Of a stretch of DNA of 64,000 bases, positions 37,052-63,691 are shown piece after piece. The DNA comes from Streptomyces roseirectus. Lineage in GTDB: Bacteria > Actinomycetota > Actinomycetes > Streptomycetales > Streptomycetaceae. Position numbers and translations under genes: made by a program. Location of the stretch: the NCBI RefSeq assembly GCF_014489635.1, contig NZ_CP060828.1, positions 9,102,001 through 9,166,000 on the forward strand, written 5' to 3'. The notes beneath the pieces are model-generated. The model was not told the DNA's origin, ran no database searches, and worked only from the letters and a program-made list of their open reading frames with translations. Each line of letters opens with the position of its first letter. Position 1 is the first letter of the stretch.

Positions 37052-37354
37052 GGGATCACCCTTTCTGTCACCTTCGAGTGAGTGCCTACTGCCACGTGCA
37101 CACAGTACTGAAACGAGCGTTGGCACGCCTTGGCTAGAATTCTCCCACTCAAGTCCGGTATCTTTTTTCGCGGCAGAAAATCGACCCACCAAGATGAGCC
37201 TTGATCCAAAGATGGACAGTCAGGGAGTGTCGATCAATAACTCTCCGTCTTGATCTCCTATTTGGGAATGCATCGCACGGACCCCCTCTCCTCCTCGGCG
37301 CAGAACCGGCGGAGAACCCAGGGTTACGGCACAGTCGCACGCCGTCCGGCTCGT
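37052..37354. other. Intergenic stretch, nothing recognised
   Basis: 303 bp upstream of the lower-GC secreted-protein gene. It is relatively AT-rich and must contain that gene's promoter. No coding frame, RNA or clear repeat is visible. Confidence 0.5.
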
Positions 37355-37735
37355 GAACATCCGAGGAAGAGGGAGCCCGTCCACAGGCCGGTGCCGCGGC
37401 CGCGGTCGGGGTTCGGGGCGAGCCAGATCACTGCGAAGCCGAGGGCGCAAAGGCCGAAGGCGGTGGGGGAGGGCTCGTCCGCGCGGCCGGCCGGCCGGGG
37501 CCGGGGCAGGAAGGCGGCCATGGCGGGGGCGAGCAGCAGACTCACGGCGTGGGCCCAGAACGGTGCATGCCAGTCGGCCGGAGTAGCAGTCGCCCGATCA
37601 GCGTGGTGCGTACGTCGGCGAAGTGGTCCTGCATCTGCGGCAGGACGGGGGCGGTGAGCACGGCGCCCAGGATGGGCAGACAGGCGCGCTGGCCATCAGC
37701 AGCGTGAGGCGAAGCCGGTGGCTGGGTCGGACACG
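37355..37735 (-). pseudogene. MFS transporter, two fused fragments
   Basis: On the minus strand a first piece reads LRLTLLMASA and then, in another frame, CLPILGAVLTAPVLPQMQDH, the first helix and loop of an MFS drug transporter. After a junction near 37570 comes WAHAVSLLLAPAMAAFLPRP and GLCALGFAVIWLAPN, typical of helix 6 and the central loop. The stretch between (helices 2-5) is missing and the frames do not agree. No trace of the C-terminal half is seen. Confidence 0.5.
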
Positions 37736-38098
37736 GTCTGCTCGGGCGGGACGTCTGCGACAGCTTCGGACGGCGGGGAAGGGAGCGGGGGCACGGGTGC
37801 GGGCATGCGGGAACTCCACGTGGCGGGTCGGGAGGGGAACGGGGCGGTGCGGCCGTCGTGGTTGGGCCGTCCGGTAACCCGTGGCAGGTTCGGAGTGTGG
37901 TGCCGATGGCTGCCGGACGTCGCGGCGGGCCGGTTCGCCGGGTGCCTGCGTGGTCCCGGCGGCGGGGGATGGTGTGGCTCCGGCGCCGGGTGGAGACGAC
38001 TGCGGGCCAACGGGCAGGTTCTGCCCAGCCCTCGTCCGATCGATGTCGAGGATGTGGGTCATCCGGGCCTTGGGTGCCAGGCACGTGCACGGGGCCCG
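37736..38098. other. Gene-free stretch in decayed region
   Basis: 363 bp between the MFS and LysR remnants. Open frames here are GC-driven and carry no recognisable motif, and I see no regulatory repeats. Confidence 0.5.
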
Positions 38099-38670
38099 TT
38101 ATCTCGGTGCGGCCGTGGCGATCCGGGCGGGCTCGGAAGCGGACAGCCGCGCTCCCACGCGGGCCGCGGTCTCGCGGAGCCAGATGTGGGCCGCGTCGTG
38201 GGTGTGCATCGGGTGCCACCACAGTGCTTCTTGGAGGGGGACCGCCCCGTAGGGGGGTTCCATGAGGCGTACGGCGGCCACGCCGCGCAGCGGCTCGGCC
38301 AGGCGCTGCTGGACCAGGGCGAGCCGGCGGGTGCCGGCGACCAGGAAGGGCAGCGCCTGGAAGCTGTCGACGGAGATCTCCACGCGGGCATCGACACCGA
38401 GCATGCTCAACTGCCGGGCGCCCGGCGCGTCGTGGGCGCGCTGGTAGATGACCCAGGGCAGCCGTGCCAGGTCGTCCATGGTCAGCTGGTCGCCGACCTC
38501 GTCGTTCGTCTCGGCCACCAGGAAGACCCAGCGGTCGGTGAACAGGTCGACGGCGGGGAAACCGCTGATGACACCGCGCGGCATCAGCAGCCCGTCGGCT
38601 GAGCTGAGCAGCGGCGCCGTCTCCTCGGTGACATCGGTGGGCGTCTGCTGGAAGCGCAGCCGTACCCCCC
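38099..38670 (-). pseudogene. LysR-family regulator, substrate-binding domain only
   Basis: About 190 codons on the minus strand: [20 protein letters not shown], then WVFLVAETNDEVGDQLTMDD, VEISVDSFQALPFLVAGTRR and VALVQQRL-like text, ending after a WLRETAARVG helix. This is the effector-binding half of a LysR regulator. The N-terminal HTH should lie above 38670, but that DNA is instead the interior of a CoA-transferase gene on the other strand. The gene is therefore broken by a deletion. Confidence 0.75.
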
Positions 38671-38671
38671 C

Positions 38672-39076
38672 GGGGCCTCGGCGTGCACGGTCGGCATGAT
38701 CCGCGGCGGTCACATCGACACCGCGGTGCTGGGCGCCATGCAGGTGTCGGAACGCGGTGACCTGGCCAACTGGATGATCCCCGGAAAGATGGTCAAGGGC
38801 ATGGGCGGGGCGATGGACCTGGTCCACGGCGCCCGCCGGGTCATCGTCCTGATGGAGCACACCGCCAAGGGCGGCAGCCCGAAGATCCGCACAGAATGCA
38901 CCCTCCCGCTGACCGGCGAACGGTGCGTCCACCGCGTCATCACCGACCTCGGCGTCTTCGACGTCACCCCCGACGGCCTCACCGTCGTCGAGACCGCACC
39001 CGGCATCACCCTCGACGAGATCACCGCGAAGACCGCCGCACCCCTGCGGACCGACGCCGTCACCGCCGCCTGCTGA
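38672..39076 (+). pseudogene. 3-oxoacid/3-oxoadipate CoA-transferase subunit B, N-terminally truncated
   Basis: About 130 codons in frame with the ATG at 38696: [18 protein letters not shown], then [20 protein letters not shown] and [16 protein letters not shown], ending in TAAPLRTD. This is the second half of the B subunit (PcaJ/ScoB). The N-terminal half with the catalytic glutamate and subunit A are absent. It meets the LysR fragment head to head at about 38670, which marks a single deletion joint. Confidence 0.8.
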
Positions 39077-39228
39077 ACGCGGCCGTCGACGCCCCCGCTC
39101 GCAGGTTCGGGCAGCGGCCCGTCACCACTGCCCGAACACGGCCGAGCCCGGCAGTCCCTCCATCCCGGGTGCCCCCTTCCCGGGCAGTCGGGTGAGTGGA
39201 AGGTTTCCGTGAGTACCCGGAGACCCCG

Positions 39229-39376
39229 TGCTGGCCGGCGTCCCCATCCGCGAGATCGCCGCCCGCAGGCCGCCGACTTCAGCCGGGTGTTTTGCGGCGT
39301 CTACGGCATCCCGCCCAGGGAGTACCGCGAGCGCGCCGCCGCCCACCCCGAACTCCCGCACCGGCGGGCCGAGTAG
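39229..39376 (+). pseudogene. AraC-family regulator, extreme C-terminal fragment
   Basis: A short frame reads LAGVPIREIAAR and, one frame over, QAADFSRVFCGVYGIPPREY followed by RERAA and a stop. This is the second HTH and end of an AraC-type DNA-binding domain. The rest of the protein is missing, and a frameshift lies between the two pieces. Confidence 0.55.
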
Positions 39377-39513
39377 AGCGTCCTGCCCGAGCGGCTTGTG
39401 CGGTCCGTGGGCGGGCGGCGGGTCCTTTTCCGCGCGGCCAGGATGTGACTGGTGGAGTTCCGCCGGTGTGCTGCATAGTGCGCGGGAACATTCTCGCGGA
39501 GGGGGAGCCACGG

Positions 39514-40188
39514 GTGCCGCAGACGTCGCAGGGTTCGCAGGCGGGAGAAGGGGCGGACCCGGCTCCGGCCGGGCGTCCGCCGGAGCATCCGCCCAGGTGG
39601 TCCTGGTGGCTGGTCGGCATCGTCATCCCGCTGGTCGGCATCGCCGTCACCGTCCTCACGGTGCCGTCGCAGTCCCCGAACCGCCCACCGGCCCCACCCG
39701 CCTCCTCGTCCCCCGCCACCACCCGGCCCCCCGCGTCCCCGCCCCCGCTCCCCGTCGGCCTGTTCCGCCTCACCAACGCCGACAGCCTCATGTGCCTGTC
39801 GCCGCCCCCGGGGAACTCCACCCCCGCCGCGGGGCTCGTGCAGGGCGACTGTGACGCGCGTCCCGAGCAGTTCTGGAGACTCCGCAGGGAGGAGACCGGC
39901 ACGGGCGTCGTGTACTCGGTCCGCAACCAGCACACCGGGCTGTGCCTGTCGGTCGACGCCGCGCACAAGGAGAACGACGTCACCGTCACGCAGTACCTGT
40001 GCGGCGACGAGAACGGCCTCTTCCCGGACCAGTTCTGGAGCTTCCGCTACGACACCCTCCGCCACGCGTGGCGGCTGGTCAGCCGCAACAGCGGCAAGTG
40101 CGTCGCCCTGCCCGCCGGAAGCGGTGACGGGGAGCAGGCGCTCCAGGAGGACTGCGACGGCGGGACCTGGACGCTCTGGCGCACCTGA
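39514..40188 (+). CDS. Membrane-anchored ricin-type beta-trefoil lectin protein
   Basis: 224 aa from a GTG with GGAGGGGGAG about 6 bp upstream. A short cytoplasmic segment is followed by one transmembrane helix (WSWWLVGIVIPLVGIAVTVL, residues about 30-50), then a proline/serine/threonine-rich wall-spanning linker. Then comes a ricin-type domain (about 85-224) with FRLTNADSLMCL, EQFWRL, TGLCLSVDAA, DQFWSF and SGKCVALP, where QxW-like repeats appear as QFW and TLW. It is probably a surface carbohydrate-binding protein. No partner gene is adjacent. Its start is slightly uncertain because the frame is open further upstream. Confidence 0.75.
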   Translation: MPQTSQGSQAGEGADPAPAGRPPEHPPRWSWWLVGIVIPLVGIAVTVLTVPSQSPNRPPAPPASSSPATTRPPASPPPLPVGLFRLTNADSLMCLSPPPGNSTPAAGLVQGDCDARPEQFWRLRREETGTGVVYSVRNQHTGLCLSVDAAHKENDVTVTQYLCGDENGLFPDQFWSFRYDTLRHAWRLVSRNSGKCVALPAGSGDGEQALQEDCDGGTWTLWRT

Positions 40189-40334
40189 GCCGTCAGACGC
40201 CCTGGGCTTCTTCACGGGGGGACTTCAAAGGGTTCAAAGGGGAGGACGAGCCGGAAGACGCAGCCCTCGCCGGCCCCCGTGCCCCTGGGCGGCCACCGAG
40301 GCGATCGCGAGGCCGAGGCCGGCTCCCGGGTGGT

Positions 40335-41087
40335 TCAGGACTCGCCGGTCAGTTGGCGTATCTCGGTGACCAGGGTGGTGAGGGCCTTGCGCTCCGGCAG
40401 AGTGGTCTCGGGGTGCCAGAGGTCGACCAGGAGGCAGGTCCGGGGGCGGGTGCCGTGGTTCCAGGCGTCGTGCTCGAAGGAGTAGTCGAACAGCAGGCAC
40501 TCGCCCTCCTTCCACTGGCGTGCCTCGCCGGCCACGCTGATGCCGCACCCCTCGGGGATGTCGACGGCGAGGTGGAGGTTGATGCTGAAGTTCCACAGAT
40601 CGCAGTGGGGCGCGATCACCGCGCCCGGTAGCAGCGTGGAGAAGTGGCTCTCCAGGAGCGGGCAGAGTTTCTCCGTCTCGACGGCCGTCTCCCGCAGGAT
40701 CCGGTAGGCCGTCGGGACCAGCGGCTCGGACTCCGGGACGGGCCCGCCCGCCCGGTAGAGGTAGAGCGCCTGCCAGTCCTCCTGGCGCACCAGGTAGTGC
40801 TCGTAGTCGGAGAACCGGCCGCGACGCTCGGCCCAGGCCGAGGCGAGCTCTTCCTTGATCGCGGCATGCCCGGCCTCGAAGGCCCGCACGACGGGGGCGA
40901 TCTCGGGGTGCCCGTACGGGTCGTGCCAGGGCCGCCGCGAGATGCCCGGCATGATCCATTTGGCGTTCTTCTGCAAGGGATGCCTGGCCTGGGGGGCCGG
41001 GTCGAGCATCTGTGTGACCCGGTCGATCGACCGGGGGCCGTACTCGTCTCTGATCGCCGCGAAAGCGGCTTCGATCTCCGGTGTCAT
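40335..41087 (-). CDS. Aspartyl/asparaginyl beta-hydroxylase-type oxygenase
   Basis: 250 aa from the ATG at 41087; an ATG at 41141 would add 18 residues but neither has a strong ribosome binding site. Fe(II)/2-oxoglutarate fold with the HxD element in APHCDLWNFSINLHL, a second His in FEHDAWNHG and the 2OG-binding Arg in TRPRTCLLVDLWHP. Members in NRPS clusters hydroxylate the beta carbon of Asp, Asn or related residues, free or bound to a carrier protein. It is divergent from the first NRPS gene (238 bp between starts), so it probably hydroxylates one of the residues of the peptide, but neither readable pocket calls Asp. X1 and X4 are the open positions. Confidence 0.83.
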   Translation of the reverse strand: MTPEIEAAFAAIRDEYGPRSIDRVTQMLDPAPQARHPLQKNAKWIMPGISRRPWHDPYGHPEIAPVVRAFEAGHAAIKEELASAWAERRGRFSDYEHYLVRQEDWQALYLYRAGGPVPESEPLVPTAYRILRETAVETEKLCPLLESHFSTLLPGAVIAPHCDLWNFSINLHLAVDIPEGCGISVAGEARQWKEGECLLFDYSFEHDAWNHGTRPRTCLLVDLWHPETTLPERKALTTLVTEIRQLTGES

Positions 41088-41325
41088 GCCGTCGCTTTTC
41101 CTTTCCGGAACAGCCTGATTGCCAGAGGCAGCGTGGCCCATGCGGACGGGCGCGGAAAGTCACGGATATTCGGCACCGAGATTCCTCGGTCCCGCGTTCT
41201 CGGCGGGCCGCCCGCGACGGTCAAGAGCCTGTTTTCCGTGACTTCCGGGCTTTCTCTCGGCCTTGCACAGTGGACGCCGACCACGACATCGCCCGTCGTT
41301 CCGCCGAGTGAGAAGAGACAACCGC

Positions 41326-59552
<18,227 letters not shown>

Positions 59553-59632
59553 ACGCGGCCTCCGGCCCGGACGGGCCGGACACCGCGAGGCATCGCCCAC
59601 CCGATGGAAACACGACAACGAAGGAGCACACC

Positions 59633-59839
59633 ATGAACGGCATCACCACGCAGGACTGGACCGTGGTCGTCAACGATGAGGAGCAGTACTCCGTCTGGGC
59701 GGGCGACCGGGACATCCCGGCCGGCTGGCGCGAGAGCGGGATGCGCGGGACGAAGGAGGAGTGCCTGTCCCACATCGACCGGGTGTGGACCGACATGCGC
59801 CCCCTGAGCCTGCGGCTGGCGATGGACTCCGCCGGCTGA
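59633..59839 (+). CDS. MbtH-like protein
   Basis: 68 aa with AAGGAG 6 bp before the ATG. Family hallmarks: [22 protein letters not shown], then [23 protein letters not shown] with the conserved tryptophans. MbtH proteins bind A domains and help them fold and activate amino acids. It directly follows the NRPS genes on the same strand. A 9-bp-arm inverted repeat (59561-59580) stands in the 80-bp gap from the NRPS stop. Confidence 0.95.
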   Translation: MNGITTQDWTVVVNDEEQYSVWAGDRDIPAGWRESGMRGTKEECLSHIDRVWTDMRPLSLRLAMDSAG

Positions 59840-59861
59840 CCGCCCCTTCCTCTCCCCCCGT

Positions 59862-59894
59862 GCCCGTGCCCGGCGCTTCGTGCCGGGCACGGGC
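59862..59894 (+). terminator. 13-bp stem-loop between mbtH-like and MFS genes
   Basis: GCCCGTGCCCGGC, a 7-base loop GCTTCGT, then the perfect complement GCCGGGCACGGGC. There is no U tract, as is common for Streptomyces terminators. It begins 23 bp after the mbtH-like stop and ends 24 bp before the MFS start, close to that gene's ribosome binding site. It could end or attenuate the NRPS transcript, or protect its 3' end. Confidence 0.6.
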
Positions 59895-59918
59895 CCCGTC
59901 CACAGGAGTACGACGCCC

Positions 59919-61154
59919 ATGAACAGACGCGTGCCACTGGTCACGCTGGTCGCGGTGTCCGCCATCTCGTCGGTGGGCACCGCGGCGAGCCTGCTCGCCA
60001 TCCCGTGGTTCGTCCTGCAGAGCACCGGAAGCGGCATCAGCACCGGGGCGGTCGCGGCGGCCGAGACGGTGGGCCTGCTGTGCTCCGCCGTCCTCGCCGG
60101 CCCCGCCGTCGACCGGCTGCCCGCCCGCACCGCGAGCGTCGCCGCGGACCTGCTGACCGCCCTCGCCATCGGGCTCGTCCCCGTCCTCGACCGCACGATC
60201 GGCATGCCCCTGCCGGCCCTGGCCCTCCTCGCCCTGCTCGCGGGCGCCGCCCGGGGGCCCGCCGACACGGCCAAGCAGGTGCTGGTGATCGCCGCGATGC
60301 GCCGGGCGGGGACACCGGTCGAGCGGGGCACCAGCGCGATGGAGGGCGCGCGGCGCATCGGCACCATGGCCGGCGCCCCGCTGGCGGGCCTGCTGGTCGC
60401 CACGGTCGGCCCGGTCCCCACGCTGTGCGCCGACGCGGCTGCCCTGCTGCTCGCCGCAGCCCTCGTCCACACCCTCGTACCGAGCGAACCCGCCGCGCCC
60501 GCCGCCGACGACGGCTCCTACGCCGCCCGGCTCCGGGCCGGCTTCGCGAGCCTGCGCGCCGACCGGCTGCTGCGCGCCATGGTGGGTGTCCTGCTGGTCT
60601 CCAACGCCCTGGACAGCGGCCTCAACGCGGTCCTGTACCCCGCTTACGGCGCCCGGGTGCTGCACAGCAGCTCCCTGTTCGGCGCCATGGTGACCGCGAT
60701 CGGACTCGGCGCGCTCGCGGGGACCGCTCTGCACGGCTGGCTCGGGCACCGCTGGCCCCGCCGGACCGTCTTCGTCGGCTGCTTCGTCCTGCTCGGCTCA
60801 CTGCGCTGCGTCCTGCTCGCCCAACAGCCGTCCTCCGTGGTCCTGCTGGCGGGCCTGGCCGTCTCGGGCATCGGGTCGGGCGTCGTGAACCCGCTCATGA
60901 TGTCGGTGGCCTACGAACGGGTGCCGGAGCGGGTGCGCGGCCGGGTCTTCGGGCTGGTCGTCGCCTGCGCGCTGGCGGCCACCCCCTTGGGCGCCCTCAC
61001 CGCCGGGCTGCTCCTCGACCGGCTGGAACTGACGAGCGCTCTGCTGGTCTTCGCCGGCGTCTATCTGTCGATCGCCCTGGCCCCGCTGATGTTCACGGTG
61101 TGGCGGGAACTGGACGCGCCTCGGGGCGGTTTCCTCGCCGAGGTCCGCCCCTGA
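59919..61154 (+). CDS. MFS transporter, probable peptide exporter
   Basis: 411 aa from the ATG at 59919 (AGGAG about 11 bp upstream). About twelve hydrophobic helices. The first (LVTLVAVSAISSVGTAASLL) and the loop before helix 7 (AARLRAGFASLRADRLLRAM) are typical of the enterobactin exporter EntS-like/MFS_3 group, which often serve NRPS products. It is placed directly after the mbtH-like gene, so export of the peptide, giving self-protection, is the likely role. Substrate is inference. Confidence 0.87.
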   Translation: MNRRVPLVTLVAVSAISSVGTAASLLAIPWFVLQSTGSGISTGAVAAAETVGLLCSAVLAGPAVDRLPARTASVAADLLTALAIGLVPVLDRTIGMPLPALALLALLAGAARGPADTAKQVLVIAAMRRAGTPVERGTSAMEGARRIGTMAGAPLAGLLVATVGPVPTLCADAAALLLAAALVHTLVPSEPAAPAADDGSYAARLRAGFASLRADRLLRAMVGVLLVSNALDSGLNAVLYPAYGARVLHSSSLFGAMVTAIGLGALAGTALHGWLGHRWPRRTVFVGCFVLLGSLRCVLLAQQPSSVVLLAGLAVSGIGSGVVNPLMMSVAYERVPERVRGRVFGLVVACALAATPLGALTAGLLLDRLELTSALLVFAGVYLSIALAPLMFTVWRELDAPRGGFLAEVRP

Positions 61155-61171
61155 GCCGCTGCCGAGGAGCG

Positions 61172-61636
61172 TCACCAGTCCGGCGGATGCAGCGTCAGCA
61201 CCTGGAGCGTGCACGGGGTGTGCACGGCGTCGAGGGCGTAGACGAAGCCGCGCGGCACGTACAGCGCCTCGCCCACCCGCAGTCTCAGCTCCAGCGCGTG
61301 CACCGGAGCGTGCCCCCCGGGCGACGGCTCGACCCGGCCGCCGCAACTGCCCTTCACGGGCAGCAGCACCAGGTCGGTGCCGGCCGTGTCGCCGTCACCG
61401 CGTCCCCCCACCGGCAGGCCGACGAAGGAGCTGGTGACCTCGCAGCCCAGCAACGCGCCCAAGGAGGTGGCCAGTTCGGGCAGTTCCCCGTCGGCTTCCG
61501 CCACCACCGCGTCGATGCCGTCCGGCCACACCAGAGCCGGACTCCGGTCGCGGTGGACCGACAGACACAGCGCCAGATCCCTGACGAAGTGGCTCAGTCC
61601 GGGCTCCGCCCCTTGCGAGGCCGGTTCGAATTCCAC
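61172..61636 (-). CDS. Cupin-like protein, possibly JmjC/RoxA-related
   Basis: 154 aa from a GTG. The best-conserved part is C-terminal: LELRLRVGEALYVPRGFVYA, then LQVLTLHPPDW, matching the second cupin motif and end of JmjC-like cupin proteins. An N-terminal segment SHFVRDLALCLSVHRDRSPA also fits that group. The iron-binding HxD/E motif is not seen, so it may be non-catalytic. It is convergent with the exporter (17 bp between stops) and so is within the NRPS cluster limits. Function is unknown. Confidence 0.55.
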   Translation of the reverse strand: MEFEPASQGAEPGLSHFVRDLALCLSVHRDRSPALVWPDGIDAVVAEADGELPELATSLGALLGCEVTSSFVGLPVGGRGDGDTAGTDLVLLPVKGSCGGRVEPSPGGHAPVHALELRLRVGEALYVPRGFVYALDAVHTPCTLQVLTLHPPDW

Positions 61637-61843
61637 GTGCCGCTCACACTCCCCTCACCGGCCGCGCGTCGGGCGGAACGGGAGGTGCCCGCTGTTCTTC
61701 CGCCACCTGACCGCAGAGACCAGCGGTGCCTGTCGAAGGGGCACCCTGACTGCGGAGTCGGGGGAACTCTCGTGCACGGGGCGGTGTTGCGGCAGTCCCG
61801 AGTTCGCGGTACCGCGAACCCGGGGACAGGGCGGCGGGCGGAT

Positions 61844-62875
61844 TCAGCCGGTCGGACTCTCGGCGGGGTCGCCGAGCAGTCCGTGACGGGCCGCCAGGGC
61901 ACCGGCCTGGAAACGGCTCTCGGCCCCCAGCGTCTCCATGATGTCGGCGATGTGTTTGCGGGCCGTTCTCAGGGACATGCCGAGGCGGCGCGCGATGGAC
62001 TCGTCCTTCATGCCCTCCGCAAGCAGCCGCACGATGGTCCTGTCGATGTCCTTGGCGACGGCCTCCAACCCGTCCGTCGCCGCGTCCGAGAACGGCTCCG
62101 CGTGGGTCCAGTACTGCTCGAACACCTCGCACAGGAAGTGCACGACCGAGGGTTCCCGGACCACCACGGCGCCCCACCCGTCGCCCTGCTCCGGGATGAA
62201 GGCGACCCGGCGGTCGAAGACGATCAGGCGCCCGAACAGCTCGTGGGCGGTGCGGTATTCGGCGCCGAGACCGGACACCAGGGCGACGTATGCCTGGCTG
62301 GGGCCGTTGAACCGGGCCGTGTGGTGGTACAGCGTGCGCATCCGCACCCCCCGGGAGAGCATCTCGGTGTCCCGGGCCAGGGCCTCCTTGAGGACGCCCG
62401 GCGCCCGGGTCCCGCCGGGCTGGCTGGTCAGGATCTCCTCGGTGCACTCCGCGGAGGCCCGGTTGAGGGCGGCGCGCACCTCCTGAAGACCGGGGACCAG
62501 TTCGAGGCCCACGGACACCCGGCGCAGACTGTCCAGGTAGTGGCCGCGCAGGCTGGCGAACCGGTCACGTATGTGGTGCAGTTCGGCCTGCTGGTCCCGG
62601 ATCGACTTCTCCAGCGAGTTCGTGACGACCGCCGCCACGAGGTCCGGATCGACCGGCCGCAGTCTGGCCGGATCGTCCACGTCCGCCTTTAACAGGCCCA
62701 GTTCGGTCAGGGCGGTGACGGCCGCGTCGACCTCGTCCCGGCCCAGACCCAGTTCCCGCGCCGCACGGTCGGGGTCCAGCCGCTCGTTCCCGACGACCCA
62801 TTGGTAGAGGGCCATTTCCCGGTTTCCGGGCCCCACGGACGAGCCGATTGTCCTGCTCTCATCGGCTTTGAACAT
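61844..62875 (-). CDS. LuxR-type regulator with N-terminal TrmB-like winged helix
   Basis: 343 aa. Residues about 20-65 look like a TrmB-type winged helix (ALYQWVVGNERLDPDRAARE, LTELGLLKAD). The middle resembles a helical/PLD-like sensor region. Residues about 280-335 are a LuxR HTH (LLAEGMKDESIARRLGMSLR, then TARKHIADIMETLGAESRFQ). Regulators of this build are common beside Streptomyces NRPS and peptide clusters. It is divergent from a small exported peptide gene, with 157 bp between starts. Likely a cluster-situated activator; the ligand is unknown. Confidence 0.85.
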   Translation of the reverse strand: MFKADESRTIGSSVGPGNREMALYQWVVGNERLDPDRAARELGLGRDEVDAAVTALTELGLLKADVDDPARLRPVDPDLVAAVVTNSLEKSIRDQQAELHHIRDRFASLRGHYLDSLRRVSVGLELVPGLQEVRAALNRASAECTEEILTSQPGGTRAPGVLKEALARDTEMLSRGVRMRTLYHHTARFNGPSQAYVALVSGLGAEYRTAHELFGRLIVFDRRVAFIPEQGDGWGAVVVREPSVVHFLCEVFEQYWTHAEPFSDAATDGLEAVAKDIDRTIVRLLAEGMKDESIARRLGMSLRTARKHIADIMETLGAESRFQAGALAARHGLLGDPAESPTG

Positions 62876-63032
62876 TTCGTCCCCTGTTCGTCTTGCTGCG
62901 GGGCAGCTTGGTGAGCACCTTGATCCATGGCCCGAACGTCACCGGCGGGCGAGTCTTGGAGCACCGGAAGGGGTGAGCACACCGCGGATTCCGGCTCCAG
63001 TCCCAGAAACACCAGAATGAGGAGTGTCCGGC

Positions 63033-63227
63033 ATGAAGTCCCTCAACCTTGCCGCCATCGTCGTCTCCGTCGTCGCCACCGCGGCCGTCGCTTTCGGGCC
63101 CTCCGCCGCCGCACCCGCTCCGAACGCGCCCGAAGGCCCGGCGGTCACGACGTCGGCCACGGGGACGGGTACGACGAACGGCGACAGCGGCTGGGGCCGT
63201 GTCATCCCCGACGTCGCCGACGCCTGA
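63033..63227 (+). CDS. Small exported peptide precursor, function unknown
   Basis: 64 aa from the ATG at 63033 with GAGGAG 8 bp upstream. A clear Sec signal (LAAIVVSVVATAAVAF, cleavage near SAAA). The mature part is only about 36 residues, rich in A, P, T and G, with no cysteine, and ends SGWGRVIPDVADA. Short Streptomyces secreted peptides with a DTGWG/SGWG-like motif near regulators are familiar to me, without a firm function. It sits between two LuxR-type regulator genes. Confidence 0.65.
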   Translation: MKSLNLAAIVVSVVATAAVAFGPSAAAPAPNAPEGPAVTTSATGTGTTNGDSGWGRVIPDVADA

Positions 63228-63448
63228 TCCGGTTGCGCGCACTTCGTCGCGGCCCGGTCGGCCGGTCACCGTTCGGCATGAAGTCTCACCGCGTCGCATA
63301 TCGAACACGCGTCGCACCTTAGCCCGAACCTCCGTACGACTGCCGGAGGCGCGAGGGGAGCGGCGACCGTGACCGGTGACCGAACCCCGGGGGTGTGACC
63401 CCCTTCCCGCAAGGCGTTCAACCCCACTACCCCACGAAAGGCACGCTC

Positions 63449-63691
63449 GTGAGCTTGACCGCCGGCGACGTACTCGACCTGCTGAGTACGCGCGAGATCG
63501 AGGTGCTGGGCCACCTCGCAGAAGGACACACCTACTCCTCCATCGCGCGGCGCATGCACCTCAGCCCGCACACCGTCGACACGTATCTGCGCAGGATCAA
63601 GGGAAAGGCGGGGGTCAGCAACCGGGCGCACCTGATGATCCTGGCGCTCCAGATCACCCGGCTCGACGAACCGTGGCTGAAGAGAACCTGA
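63449..63691 (+). CDS. Single-domain LuxR-type HTH regulator
   Basis: 80 aa from a GTG with GAAAGG 7 bp upstream; an upstream in-frame GTG (63395) lacks a site. The whole protein is a LuxR/GerE HTH (LLSTREIEVLGHLAEGHTYS, SIARRMHLSPHTVDTYLRRI, then NRAHLMILAL). There is no receiver or sensor domain, as in orphan single-domain regulators. It probably acts with, or is controlled by, the larger LuxR-type protein encoded nearby. Confidence 0.87.
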   Translation: MSLTAGDVLDLLSTREIEVLGHLAEGHTYSSIARRMHLSPHTVDTYLRRIKGKAGVSNRAHLMILALQITRLDEPWLKRT

